A stretch of 64,000 nt of DNA from Anaerolineales bacterium UBA6055 (GCA_002428985.1 DIYL01000002.1:62001-126000); one strand, 5' to 3'. Numbered from the stretch's first letter, positions 41,067 through 50,615 are shown. The notes: a model not told the origin generated them from the sequence alone. Program-made: numbers and translations.

Positions 41067-44000
41067 ATGCCACTTTTACTCTCTGGTTTGCTCAACATGC
41101 TCCGCGATAGTGTGACCTATCGTGATTTGATGGAACGCCTCGCCCATGACGACGCACATACACAGGTGAACGTCGTACGGTCAGCCCGTCCTTATATGCT
41201 GTCTACATTGGCGCAAGACTGGGATGGACCTGTTATTTATCTCACAGCTCAAGTCCGCCGTGCCTATAACGTTAGTGAACAAATTCCCGCATGGCTCGGT
41301 GATGACATCCATTTACACCGTTTTGCTGAACCGTCCGCCTTGTTCTATGATCGTGCTCCGTGGGATGCGAGCGTGATTCGAAATCGTATTGAAACATTAT
41401 CTGCGCTGATGGAAGATACCCCTGATCAACATCCCATCATCGTATCATCCGCACGTGCATTAATGAGCCGCACCCTACCACCACGCCAATTCCGACAAAC
41501 GACTCAAACACTCAAAGTCGGTGAACGGCATGGGCTTGAAAAGTTGATTCGCTCGTGGGTTGGCATGGGTTATGAGCCATCAACCATTGTTATCGAACCC
41601 GGAACATTCAGTAGACGGGGTGGTATTCTAGATATTTTCCCACTGGCATCAGAATATCCTGTCCGCATTGAATTTTTTGATGATGAAATCGACAGTTTGC
41701 GTCAATTTGACCCAGCTAGTCAGCAGAGCATCGACAGGCTCAAATCTGTGAGAATTGTGCCTGCACGTGAGGTCTTACCCGAGCTTACACCAATAGTGGG
41801 GAAACAGTTACAAGCTTGGGCAGAGGGACTCACAGACAACGAAGCTGATTATTCTAGCCTAACATCCGACATAGATTCGCTGACACAGGGCAACAGTTTC
41901 GCTTATCTTGAACACTATCTGCCATACGTATACGTACATCCCGTCAGCTTGCTCGATTATGCGCCAGATAACACGTTGATTCTAATTGAAGACCCTGACG
42001 AACTCGAAACAACAATACGGGAAATCGCCGAAACAGCTGAAGGCAATCGTGCGGATAATATCGCAAGCCATCAAATTGCAGACTCGCATCCTACACCTTA
42101 CGCGACATGGGACAATATCCAACAAGAAATTGACTCACGCCAGAGTGTCACGTTATCCAATATAATCGTTGATGATGAAAATGGCATCACACCACGCCTC
42201 TTTAAACCCGGGGAACGCTACGGTGCACAACTCCGTATGATGCTCACCAACATCCGCGAATTTCGTAATCGAGGCGACCGCATCGTCATCATTACTGAGC
42301 AAGTTGGGCGGCTCAAACAACTGTGGCATGAACAAGATTCGTCATCTTTTATCCCAACCGTAGAAGATATTACCGAACCACTCGCCAAAGGCACGCTCCT
42401 ATTCATCAAAGGCACAATAGCCGAGGGATGGTCGTTACAGGGTGCAGGCGGTAGTCTACATATTATTACCGAAGCAGAAATCTTCGGGTGGACACGTGCC
42501 GAACCACGCCGTCGTAAAGAAACATCCGGCAAACGCGCAAATAAAACTCCAGAAACCGCTTATATGGATTGGGATGAAGGTACCCATGTTGTGCATGTTG
42601 ATTATGGTATCGGTAAATTTATGGGGATGCGCCATCGTACCGTGAGCGGAACCGAACGCGAATATTTGCTGATTGAATATGATGGCACAGATACCCTATT
42701 TGTTCCCATTCACCAAGCTGACCGCTTAACACGGTATGTTGGTTCAGATGAAGCACTCCCCAAGCTTAACAAATTAGGCAAAGCCGATTTATGGGTCAAA
42801 GCTCGCAACAAAGCCCGTCGCAATGCCGAGAAAGAAGCAAAAGAGCTCCTCAATATCTACAGTAAACGTGCACGCGCACAAGGGTTCACTTACACACCGG
42901 ACACCGCATGGCAACATGAGATGGAAGCACAATTTCCATTTGTCGAAACCGAAGATCAACTCCGTGTGATTCAAGAGGTGAAAGCGGATATGGAGAGCTC
43001 TATGCCGATGGATCGTCTGATTTGCGGTGACGTCGGATTTGGGAAAACCGAAGTAGCCCTACGTGCGGCATTCAAAGCGGTCCAAGATGGTAAACAAGTC
43101 GCAATCCTAGTCCCGACGACCGTCCTCGCGCAACAACATTATCAGAATTTCAGTTCGCGGTTGGAGTCATTCCCAGTCGTTGTCGAGATGCTCTCGCGCT
43201 TCCGCACCAAAGCACAACAAGACGATATTGCCCGTCGTCTCGAAAATGGCGAAGTAGATATTATCATCGGCACACATCGCTTGTTCTCAAAAGATATCGC
43301 CATAAAAGACTTAGGTCTGATTATCATTGACGAGGAGCAACGCTTTGGAGTCAAACATAAAGAACACTTCAAGAAATTACGTGCCACAGTCGATATTTTA
43401 ACACTCACTGCTACACCCATTCCGCGCACACTGTTCATGAGTCTGAGCGGTATCCGCGACATCAGCATGATTCAAACCCCACCGGAAGAACGACTTCCTG
43501 TGATTACGCATGTCGGATCATGGGATGATAAACTGGCTCGCCTCGCAATCATGCGTGAATTAGAACGCGGTGGACAGGTTTTTGTCGTCCATAATCGTGT
43601 CAAAACAATTCATGTTGCCAAAGCCGAAATCGAACGAATTGTACCCGAAGTAAATGTTATCACAGCTCATGGTCAAATGTCCCCTCGCTCACTAGAAAAT
43701 GTCTTTACAGCCTTTGAGCGGGGTGAATACGACGTTCTCATTTCAACATCCATCATCGAAAACGGAATTGATATGCCTCGCGTCAACACACTTATCGTCG
43801 ACCGTGCCGATTGGTTTGGCGTATCGCAGTTGTATCAGTTGCGAGGACGGGTTGGACGGTCAGCCCAACAAGCTTATGCTTATTTTTTCCATGCACCAGC
43901 AACCTTAACCGAAGAAGCGCGTCAACGCCTAGAAACACTCGCAGAAAACACCCAGCTTGGCGCCGGCTTCCAGATTGCGATCCGCGACCTTGAGATACGG

Positions 44001-44582
44001 GGTAGTGGCGATATTCTTAGTATGCACCAATCCGGTCATATTGATAGCGTTGGCCTCCACTTGTATACCGAGATGCTTCAACAAGCCATCAAAGATCAAA
44101 AAGGTGACCCAACCCTCAGTAACGCGCCTGCATCAGCCCGTGAACGCATCGTCATTGACTTACCATTACCAGCATATATTCCGACTGATTGGATACCCGA
44201 AATGGCATTACGCCTACAACTGTATCGCCGTATCGGTAATCTGCAGAATCCCGAGGAAATCGAAACGATCAAACACGAGCTAATTGATCGTTTCGGGCAA
44301 TTACCCAATGCTGTTGAAGGGCTGCTGTATCAAATTGAGGTCAAATTACGCGCACAAGCGATTAATGCCACCCATGTCATCATGCCGCGTGGACATGTCC
44401 TCATTAAATTGCCGTATCTAGCCAGCATTGACCGCGATGCCCTCGCCCTAGAACTCGGCGATAATGTTGATGTTACGCGGACGGAGGTACAACTTCTCGC
44501 TGAGGAAGACATCTGGCAATGGCGACTGATCGACATTCTAAATCAGCTACGCGAAGGCATCCAACTTGAAACCGTCACCTAA
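41067..44582 (+). CDS. mfd: transcription-repair coupling factor
   Basis: Mfd removes RNA polymerase stalled at DNA damage and recruits UvrA. The 1171 residues match the family (about 1150). Visible domains: the UvrB-like N-terminal module (RRGGILDIFPLASEYPVRIEFFDDE), the RNA-polymerase-interacting domain (HVVHVDYGIGKFMGM, about residue 515), helicase Walker A CGDVGFGKTEVALRA, the DEEQ box IIIDEEQRFGVKH, TATPIPRTLFMS, and the translocation motif and second RecA lobe with ENGIDMPRVNTLI and LRGRVGRS. The C-terminal D7 domain is present. The gene runs into an unusual stem that includes the next start codon. Confidence 0.97.
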   Translation: MPLLLSGLLNMLRDSVTYRDLMERLAHDDAHTQVNVVRSARPYMLSTLAQDWDGPVIYLTAQVRRAYNVSEQIPAWLGDDIHLHRFAEPSALFYDRAPWDASVIRNRIETLSALMEDTPDQHPIIVSSARALMSRTLPPRQFRQTTQTLKVGERHGLEKLIRSWVGMGYEPSTIVIEPGTFSRRGGILDIFPLASEYPVRIEFFDDEIDSLRQFDPASQQSIDRLKSVRIVPAREVLPELTPIVGKQLQAWAEGLTDNEADYSSLTSDIDSLTQGNSFAYLEHYLPYVYVHPVSLLDYAPDNTLILIEDPDELETTIREIAETAEGNRADNIASHQIADSHPTPYATWDNIQQEIDSRQSVTLSNIIVDDENGITPRLFKPGERYGAQLRMMLTNIREFRNRGDRIVIITEQVGRLKQLWHEQDSSSFIPTVEDITEPLAKGTLLFIKGTIAEGWSLQGAGGSLHIITEAEIFGWTRAEPRRRKETSGKRANKTPETAYMDWDEGTHVVHVDYGIGKFMGMRHRTVSGTEREYLLIEYDGTDTLFVPIHQADRLTRYVGSDEALPKLNKLGKADLWVKARNKARRNAEKEAKELLNIYSKRARAQGFTYTPDTAWQHEMEAQFPFVETEDQLRVIQEVKADMESSMPMDRLICGDVGFGKTEVALRAAFKAVQDGKQVAILVPTTVLAQQHYQNFSSRLESFPVVVEMLSRFRTKAQQDDIARRLENGEVDIIIGTHRLFSKDIAIKDLGLIIIDEEQRFGVKHKEHFKKLRATVDILTLTATPIPRTLFMSLSGIRDISMIQTPPEERLPVITHVGSWDDKLARLAIMRELERGGQVFVVHNRVKTIHVAKAEIERIVPEVNVITAHGQMSPRSLENVFTAFERGEYDVLISTSIIENGIDMPRVNTLIVDRADWFGVSQLYQLRGRVGRSAQQAYAYFFHAPATLTEEARQRLETLAENTQLGAGFQIAIRDLEIRGSGDILSMHQSGHIDSVGLHLYTEMLQQAIKDQKGDPTLSNAPASARERIVIDLPLPAYIPTDWIPEMALRLQLYRRIGNLQNPEEIETIKHELIDRFGQLPNAVEGLLYQIEVKLRAQAINATHVIMPRGHVLIKLPYLASIDRDALALELGDNVDVTRTEVQLLAEEDIWQWRLIDILNQLREGIQLETVT

Positions 44583-44629
44583 GTGCCTGTACAATCAGAG
44601 CGTTTTTACGCTCGGGGAATAGGCACTTA
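44580..44629 (+). promoter_or_regulatory. nested stem linking the mfd stop codon to the next start codon
   Basis: TAAGTGCCT (beginning with the mfd stop TAA) pairs perfectly over 9 bp with AGGCACTTA (whose last A is the first base of the next ATG). Inside lies a second perfect hairpin, GAGCGT-TTTT-ACGCTC (44598-44613). A ribosome ending at mfd would open the outer stem and expose the following start, which would couple translation. Confidence 0.55.
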
Positions 44630-46563
44630 TGGCAAAATCGACGCAATCTATCTGGGTGACGCTAACCATAGTCGCCCTTACTATCGTCATCACATTCATC
44701 CATCTCAGTATGTACGGTGGACGCAACTATCGTGAAGATGAAGTCAATTCTATTCATGGCGCACTGACCAAAGATCCTGCTGGAATCGTCGAATGGATGT
44801 CTACCGATTTACATCCCCCCGGATGGCGATTATTTGCCGATTTTTGGGTGGATACGTTCGGCACGGATGAAACAATTGTGCGTTGGTCGTCAAATCTGCT
44901 GAATATGTTAACCTTTGCGTTTTTGTTTCAGCTGGCTAAACAGCTCTTTGGGTGGCGCACGGGGGTCTTCGCCATCATTATATTGGGGTTATATGCCGTC
45001 CCCGCCAATGCCATGAATGAACTCCGCCCCTACCCAATGCTCATTATGTTGAGTGTGGCTTTACACCTAGTTTTCTACCGTTGGATACAAAAGCCCGACG
45101 GTAAACTCATGGTTGCATATGTCGCATTAGGTATCGCGACACTGTACACACATTTTTTTGGGGTATTTATCTTCGCATCACATGTCGTCTTCGCCCTAAT
45201 ATTTCTGAAGTGGCATCCACACCATTGGTTTAATACCTTTGTGATGTGGATATGTATTGGCTTATCGTTCCTCGGCTGGATTTTGCCGTTTTTGCATACC
45301 ATTACTGTGCCCTTTCGTGGAGGTATCTATTACGCCTTACCGGAGGGACTTGTCGGCATCCAACTCCTCATTAATCGCCTTGATTTTGACCCAATTCAAA
45401 TCGGTTACTTCTTGTTGTTATTTGGTCTATTCGCACCGATGTTGGCTAAACACCCAATTAAGTCAACTTCGCTACGCTTTAAGCGGTATACATTTTTTTC
45501 TTATCCAGCGACGTTGCTAGTCGCCATCATAGTTATCGCCTTAATAGCCAACACAATTGTCAGCAGCCTCACCGCCCGCAACATGCTCATTATCACACCA
45601 ATTCTTGCTTTGCTGATGGCATACGGTTTGCGTCTACTGCCTATTCAAGCAGCGATTATTTTAGTCGGCATTCTGTTTATTGACGCGCCACAACAGTTAC
45701 CAACACAAACATCCAATGCACCCTACCGCGAAATAATTGCATTTGTAGATGAAAGCTACATATCAGATAGTACATTACTGACCGAGTTTTCTGAGGGATG
45801 GCGATGGCTCACACCATCAGCATATGTGTTTATGGATTTCACACCAGACAACATGTCCAAACAACGGATGGTACATATTGTAGATCCCGATGAAGATGTA
45901 TATCTTGCAGGGAATTTCCCCGAATTACTTGTTAATGTGCATCAGCATAAGATCAATCCAGAAAAGTTAGAAACTGTTGTACCGCACACATCACAACTGT
46001 GGCACTTGCAACAAGGTGGCGGAACAACCGAACACTACGACATTATCCAAGGCTGGCTCCAAGACAACTACACAATGCTCCGTACCATCATATGGGATGA
46101 GCCTTATGTGACCTCTTACACTCTGACTGAATATGCGCGTGTTCCAGACAATGCCAATCTGACATTATCCGCCGATAACACGCTTAATCTCTACTCATGG
46201 CTACTCAACGATTCAGTAGAGGTCAACGCCTGTCAAACTATCCAAGTCGAAAGTTGGTGGCAGACCGAATTTGCAACAGAAAATCCGCTCCAACTCCAAC
46301 TCATTCTCGCAGACGATAATGGACAGGTCGCTATCGGTGAAAACTTCCCATCTAGTGTCTTCACCACCGACTGGCAAACAGACACTTACTATCGTGATCA
46401 TACCCCACTTACCATCCCATGCGACATCAGCGCAGGAAGCTACAATCTTTTGCTCGGCGTAAAAGATAGTATAACCGGAGACTCACTATCGTTGACGTAC
46501 CCAGATGGTGGCGAAATTGGCACATTATATTATTTAACGACACTCAATACACAGGGGAGCTAA
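44629..46563 (+). CDS. GT-C superfamily glycosyltransferase-like membrane protein
   Basis: The 644 residues have about 11-12 membrane helices and a soluble C-terminal domain (about 380-644). The first outer loop carries the acidic pair in REDEVNSIH and the second the DLHPPGW motif, both typical of PMT/ArnT-like GT39/GT83 enzymes that use polyprenyl-phosphate sugars. The acceptor is unknown. It starts at the foot of the stem described at the mfd boundary and is followed four bases later by the DinB-like gene. Confidence 0.82.
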   Translation: MAKSTQSIWVTLTIVALTIVITFIHLSMYGGRNYREDEVNSIHGALTKDPAGIVEWMSTDLHPPGWRLFADFWVDTFGTDETIVRWSSNLLNMLTFAFLFQLAKQLFGWRTGVFAIIILGLYAVPANAMNELRPYPMLIMLSVALHLVFYRWIQKPDGKLMVAYVALGIATLYTHFFGVFIFASHVVFALIFLKWHPHHWFNTFVMWICIGLSFLGWILPFLHTITVPFRGGIYYALPEGLVGIQLLINRLDFDPIQIGYFLLLFGLFAPMLAKHPIKSTSLRFKRYTFFSYPATLLVAIIVIALIANTIVSSLTARNMLIITPILALLMAYGLRLLPIQAAIILVGILFIDAPQQLPTQTSNAPYREIIAFVDESYISDSTLLTEFSEGWRWLTPSAYVFMDFTPDNMSKQRMVHIVDPDEDVYLAGNFPELLVNVHQHKINPEKLETVVPHTSQLWHLQQGGGTTEHYDIIQGWLQDNYTMLRTIIWDEPYVTSYTLTEYARVPDNANLTLSADNTLNLYSWLLNDSVEVNACQTIQVESWWQTEFATENPLQLQLILADDNGQVAIGENFPSSVFTTDWQTDTYYRDHTPLTIPCDISAGSYNLLLGVKDSITGDSLSLTYPDGGEIGTLYYLTTLNTQGS

Positions 46564-46566
46564 TCA

Positions 46567-47085
46567 ATGACTACGATAATTACTGATTTACAAGCTGTAC
46601 TTAAAACAACAATCCCACGGTGGTATCAACTTACAGAAAATTTCTCTGATGACATGTTACGTCGGCAACCACAAACTGGCGAGTGGTGTGCATTAGAATG
46701 CTTGCTACACCTCATTGATGTCGAAAAATATGTTTTTCCAGCGCGCGTCAGAGCAATACTCGCAGGTGAAGATTTTGAAGCCTTTGACCCAATCGGGCAG
46801 GGTACCAAAATGACTGATACAATGTCACCTACAGCTTTAGTAGATGACTATAAAGCCCTCCGTGAAGACAGCATCGCGTTGGTTGCTAGCCTCAATCCAG
46901 ATGATCTCAACAAACAAGCAAGCCACGCAGAACTCGGTGTTGTGACCTTAGAAAATCTCTTGAATGAATGGGGAGGACACGACCTCATGCACATCGTCCA
47001 AGCCGAACGAGCAATCATGCAACCATTTATAGACGGTAGTGGTGCATGGAAGCCATACTTCGCTGATCATGATGTTAATGCCTAG
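46567..47085 (+). CDS. DinB-family four-helix metalloprotein
   Basis: This 172-residue helical protein of the DinB/YfiT type shows WYQLTENFSDDMLRRQPQTGEWCALECLLHLIDVEKY (the first part with the conserved W-S/A-x3-x2-H-L) and HDLMHIVQAERAI. Histidines at these points form a metal triad in the family, whose members include thiol- and bacillithiol-dependent transferases. Substrate not inferable. It starts four bases after the glycosyltransferase stop and is probably co-transcribed. Confidence 0.85.
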   Translation: MTTIITDLQAVLKTTIPRWYQLTENFSDDMLRRQPQTGEWCALECLLHLIDVEKYVFPARVRAILAGEDFEAFDPIGQGTKMTDTMSPTALVDDYKALREDSIALVASLNPDDLNKQASHAELGVVTLENLLNEWGGHDLMHIVQAERAIMQPFIDGSGAWKPYFADHDVNA

Positions 47086-47146
47086 AGCAAATCCATGAGT
47101 AGATATAAAAGTCGAGCTATCATGTTCGACCTTATAAGATAAGCAT

Positions 47147-47638
47147 TTAATCTTTCACAACATCCGAAAATGTCGCATTGGTCACCTCTTGCAATCTATC
47201 CAATTCAATCGGGAAAATTGCCTGTGATGACCCACCTGCCGCATATACTATCTCATAACGTTTCAACATATCATCCATATAGATGTCAAAACCACTCTGG
47301 CGATGCCCAATTGGCGGTACACCACCAGGGGCATAACCTAGAATCTCAATACATTGCTCTGCAGTCATCATACGAACTTTCTTACGTCCAACCTCAAGTA
47401 ATGTTGCCAATTTACGATCATCAACTGTTTGATCACCACTTGCCAAAACCAGAATAGGGCGCTCCTTGTTAATCATAAATCCGAGACTTTTTACAATCTG
47501 CCCGAGCTCACACCCAATATTATCGGCGGCTTGTTGCGACGTAGCTGTCGAATTCTCAAATATCGTGATTTTAATATCAAGTTGTACATCATTTAATGCT
47601 TGTTCAACATCATCAGGTATCATCGGTTCTAACATCAT
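47147..47638 (-). CDS. YbaK/EbsC-family aminoacyl-tRNA deacylase
   Basis: This 163-residue protein of the YbaK/ProX fold hydrolyses mischarged tRNAs such as Cys-tRNA(Pro). Motifs are VKSLGFMI (lysine in the active cleft) and the loop GYAPGGVPPIGH, diagnostic for the family. Which mischarged tRNA it clears is unknown. It is transcribed divergently from the methyltransferase gene. Confidence 0.88.
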   Translation of the reverse strand: MMLEPMIPDDVEQALNDVQLDIKITIFENSTATSQQAADNIGCELGQIVKSLGFMINKERPILVLASGDQTVDDRKLATLLEVGRKKVRMMTAEQCIEILGYAPGGVPPIGHRQSGFDIYMDDMLKRYEIVYAAGGSSQAIFPIELDRLQEVTNATFSDVVKD

Positions 47639-47749
47639 TCCGCCTTTATATTGAATAAATTCATCTTTAGCTTAGATTATATCTTCACAAATGACAGTGT
47701 AGGTGTAGAATCATATCGTTTCAATTCTAAAAGAGAAATCGAGATTGTT

Positions 47750-48535
47750 TTGACAGAACAACCAGAAAAAATGCATCAGTCGCTCACACAGACACCACTC
47801 GACGATCACTATCAAAAAATGAGTCCCGGCAGAAATAAAGATTTTCGGACATTTTCTGTTGCGTCTAAAATGTTGGATATAGCAGGGAAAAACGCCGGAA
47901 AAATCATTGATATTGGATGTGGTTTTGGTATTTTAGTAGCGATGGGACAACAGCGCGGTAAGGATATTATTGGGTTAGATACGAGTGCGAGTATGATCGA
48001 GGGTAGTCGAGATTATCTTCGCTCGCAAAATATCGACCCTGAAAAAGTACAACTCATTACTGCTGAAGAACTCATTGAGCAAGAAAAGACATTTGATGTT
48101 GTCATTATGATTGATGTCCTCGAGCATATTGATGACCCACGTGGTTTTCTTAAACTGGTCGAAGAATTACTCAATCCCGGTGGTCGTCTCATCTTATCCG
48201 TCCCAGCACATGCCGAATTCTATGATTCACGCGATGAGATGCTAGGACACTTTCTAAGATATGAAGAAGAGTCACTTCTGGAAGATTTAAGTGTTACCAA
48301 TCTCAAAATGACAGATCTACACTACTGGAATTTTCTTGGTTGGATTGAACGTAAAGTCAGAATGCGTTTATTTCCTAAGGTAGATACTGCTGACCAATAC
48401 GAGTTTCGATACTCACGTAGTATCTTCAACCGTGTGTTAAACCGAACACTACGTGCCTACTTTTTCCTCATCGAAAACCGTATCCGTCCCATTAACGGGC
48501 TAACACTCATTCTTGTTGCCGAGAAAGATAAATAA
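47750..48535 (+). CDS. class I SAM-dependent methyltransferase
   Basis: The protein has about 261 residues. The SAM-binding motif I is IDIGCGFGILVAMG, followed by LDTSASMIEG and the motif-IV region FDVVIMIDVLEHIDD. A C-terminal basic region (NFLGWIERKVRMRLFPK) suggests a membrane-near or lipid-like substrate, but none can be named. The start is uncertain: I use TTG at 47750, which has GAG six bases upstream. ATG at 47771 would remove seven residues. Confidence 0.85.
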   Translation: MTEQPEKMHQSLTQTPLDDHYQKMSPGRNKDFRTFSVASKMLDIAGKNAGKIIDIGCGFGILVAMGQQRGKDIIGLDTSASMIEGSRDYLRSQNIDPEKVQLITAEELIEQEKTFDVVIMIDVLEHIDDPRGFLKLVEELLNPGGRLILSVPAHAEFYDSRDEMLGHFLRYEEESLLEDLSVTNLKMTDLHYWNFLGWIERKVRMRLFPKVDTADQYEFRYSRSIFNRVLNRTLRAYFFLIENRIRPINGLTLILVAEKDK

Positions 48536-48538
48536 AAG

Positions 48539-48568
48539 TTGCATCGTATCCTCATTTATCAGTACAAT
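48539..48568 (+). promoter_or_regulatory. promoter of the phytanoyl-dioxygenase-like gene
   Basis: TTGCAT is followed after 18 bases by TACAAT. Transcription would start near 48575, 28 bases before the ATG. The promoter spacer is the left arm of a 13-bp inverted repeat. Confidence 0.6.
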
Positions 48569-48594
48569 GTAAAAAATTTAGCTGATAAATGAGG
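48550..48594. promoter_or_regulatory. 13-bp perfect inverted repeat around the phytanoyl-dioxygenase-like promoter
   Basis: CCTCATTTATCAG (48550-48562) and CTGATAAATGAGG (48582-48594) match perfectly across 19 bases. The left arm fills the -35/-10 spacer; the right arm spans the leader and includes the GAGG ribosome site. Centre spacing is 32 bp (three helical turns). It may be two operator half-sites or, in read-through messages from the methyltransferase gene, a stem hiding the ribosome site. Confidence 0.65.
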
Positions 48595-48602
48595 TTATTA
48601 AT

Positions 48603-49415
48603 ATGCAAGTTGATGTAAATTTCTTCCAAGAAAATGGGTATCTGGTTGTTTCTGGATTATTTTCTGATGAAGAAGTTCAGGGCTATATCGACCACTTCAT
48701 GCACATGCGCCACAATGGAACATACCCCGGCGATTTCAGTGGTGTTGATTTAACCAGTACAGATCCGCTCAAAAAATATCCACGCCTCATCCATATGCAC
48801 CGTTGGGATCAAATCAGTCTTGATTGGATGCTAGATAAACGGTTGGGGAATGTATTCCAGCAACTACTTGGCGATACGCCGCTTGCTGTTCAGACAATGC
48901 TATACTTCAAACCAGCAGGGGCACGCGGACAAGCCTTACATCAAGATCAATATTATCTGCGCGTTCAACCTGGTACGTGCATCGCAGCATGGATGGCATT
49001 AGATAACTGTGATGAAGAAAATGGCTGTCTGCAAGTTGTACCCGGTACACATGATCTCCCACTCCTCTGCCCAACGGAAGCAGATACAGTTGAGAGCTTT
49101 ACAGATGTGACCGTGCCACTATCCGAAGATATGAAACCTTCACCAGTAATTATGAAAGCCGGAGATGTGCTATTCTTCAATGGACAACTCATTCATGGTA
49201 GTTTCCCCAATCGCACTGAAGATTCTTTCCGACGCTCATTAATTGGTCATTACATCATGGCAGAAGCACAAGAAGTTGCTAAATTCTATCATCCAGTGCT
49301 CCATTTTGACGGACGCGAAGTCGAACTTGAGGTCGGTGAAGGCGGCAGCCAATGTGGTGTTTGGGTCGAAAAAGATGGTACACCAGTCCTCGAAATGATT
49401 AACCGTCCAGATTAA
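48603..49415 (+). CDS. phytanoyl-CoA dioxygenase (PhyH)-family Fe(II)/2-oxoglutarate oxygenase
   Basis: The 270 residues have the jelly-roll 2OG oxygenase layout: iron ligands His113 and Asp115 (LHQDQY) and His198 (LIHGS), with Arg210/211 as the likely 2-oxoglutarate carboxylate ligand (SFRRSLIGHY). The VQPGTCIAAWMALDNCDEENG segment is typical of PhyH-like proteins. Substrate unknown. A strong ribosome site (GAGG, 8 bases before ATG) lies in the right arm of the inverted repeat. Confidence 0.9.
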   Translation: MQVDVNFFQENGYLVVSGLFSDEEVQGYIDHFMHMRHNGTYPGDFSGVDLTSTDPLKKYPRLIHMHRWDQISLDWMLDKRLGNVFQQLLGDTPLAVQTMLYFKPAGARGQALHQDQYYLRVQPGTCIAAWMALDNCDEENGCLQVVPGTHDLPLLCPTEADTVESFTDVTVPLSEDMKPSPVIMKAGDVLFFNGQLIHGSFPNRTEDSFRRSLIGHYIMAEAQEVAKFYHPVLHFDGREVELEVGEGGSQCGVWVEKDGTPVLEMINRPD

Positions 49416-49424
49416 AAAACACCT

Positions 49425-49955
49425 ATGAAAACAACACTTAATCAAACCATAGTCGAATTACAACAGGGTGACATCACTAAACAAGTTGTTGATGCAATTG
49501 TCAATGCGGCAAATACATCACTTCTAGGCGGAGGTGGCGTCGACGGGGCAATCCACCGCGCGGCAGGTCGTGAACTTGTCGAAGAATGTATGACACTACG
49601 TGGATGTAACACAGGCGACGCAAAAATTACAAAAGGCTACAAATTACCAGCAAAACACATCATTCATGCAGTAGGACCAACTTATAGTAACCCAAATGCG
49701 CCGGATTTACTTTCCAGCGCATATAAGCGAAGCCTAGAAGTTGCAGTTGAAAACAATATTAAAACGCTTGCATTCCCAGCAATCAGTACAGGGATTTATG
49801 GTTACCCTATGGAAGAAGCAGCAACCATCACCCTAGGTACCATCTATGATTTTGTGCAAGATAACACAGTGATAGATCACATCGTGATTGTCTTGTTTAC
49901 CGTAGATGCACTAGATATATTCGCAAGCGCATTTAAAACATTGCTAGATGAGTAG
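49425..49955 (+). CDS. macro domain ADP-ribose-binding protein (YmdB-like)
   Basis: This 176-residue single macro domain has the ligand-binding elements IVNAANTSLLGGGGVDGAIHRAAG (about residues 25-48) and AISTGIYGYPMEEA. In this subfamily the enzyme removes O-acetyl-ADP-ribose or ADP-ribose from proteins. It starts ten bases after the dioxygenase stop and is probably co-transcribed. Confidence 0.93.
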   Translation: MKTTLNQTIVELQQGDITKQVVDAIVNAANTSLLGGGGVDGAIHRAAGRELVEECMTLRGCNTGDAKITKGYKLPAKHIIHAVGPTYSNPNAPDLLSSAYKRSLEVAVENNIKTLAFPAISTGIYGYPMEEAATITLGTIYDFVQDNTVIDHIVIVLFTVDALDIFASAFKTLLDE

Positions 49956-50402
49956 CTAGTTCAATTCTATTGTTTGCAAGGCAGCTAATGCTTGATGGAA
50001 GCACATAATACTATTTTCTGGTATTTGTGCTTCGATTTGGTCATCAAGGGACATTGCCAAAACCATAATCTTATCTTGTTCAACCTTGGCTTTTTCTGTT
50101 AAATAAATACGGACAGCCCGTCGATCATTCGGATCCGGTAGACGTTCGATATAACCTTTATCTTGCAACTTATCGAGGTTTGGTGTGAATGAAGTTGCCG
50201 CGCGTCCAACACCACTCGCTAATTGTGATGCGTGTTGACCATCTTCAGCAAATAACGCACGCAAAACATACCATTCAATCACTGACAAACCTAAATCTTG
50301 TATATGATTGCGAAATATCTGGTCAATATTGCGTAGCGCAATATCGAGATTACACCATACAGACCCATCAAATCGTAACATTGTCATCATCTTTTCGGTC
50401 AT
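49956..50402 (-). CDS. MarR-family transcriptional regulator
   Basis: The 148 residues have a winged-helix core: recognition helix region SQLASGVGRAATSFTPNLDKLQDKGYIERLPD, and the wing DPNDRRAVRIYLTEKAK with the family's DxRA motif. It is transcribed divergently from the small gene at 50616. Its stop abuts the macro-domain gene end (convergent). Confidence 0.9.
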   Translation of the reverse strand: MTEKMMTMLRFDGSVWCNLDIALRNIDQIFRNHIQDLGLSVIEWYVLRALFAEDGQHASQLASGVGRAATSFTPNLDKLQDKGYIERLPDPNDRRAVRIYLTEKAKVEQDKIMVLAMSLDDQIEAQIPENSIMCFHQALAALQTIELN

Positions 50403-50456
50403 GAGATTATCCGTCTATTATTGTTAAAAGATTTGTGAAAAATTTAACTTAATAAA

Positions 50457-50472
50457 ATCCTACTATTAGGAT
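50457..50472. promoter_or_regulatory. dyad upstream of the MarR gene
   Basis: ATCCTA-CTAT-TAGGAT is a perfect 6-bp inverted repeat 55 bases before the MarR start, overlapping a second GGATA/TATCC dyad (50469-50486). MarR proteins usually bind such sites in their own control region. The surrounding gap to 50615 is A+T rich and holds a longer-range inverted pair TAACTTAAT (50445) / ATTAAGTTA (50533). Confidence 0.4.
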
Positions 50473-50615
50473 ATATATTTGTATCCCCAAATAAAACGAC
50501 AATACTCATATTTTCGATATGTGGAATATCACATTAAGTTAGGTATCTTAATTCATAAGACGATTAATCAAGATTGAAATAAGGTAATGCAATAAACAAG
50601 TGAGGTCACAACATT

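Noticed and set aside
47651..47749. Upstream TTG start of the methyltransferase (33 extra residues).
   Set aside because: No ribosome site precedes it, the extra residues look unlike a methyltransferase N-terminus, and the divergent promoter region must lie here.
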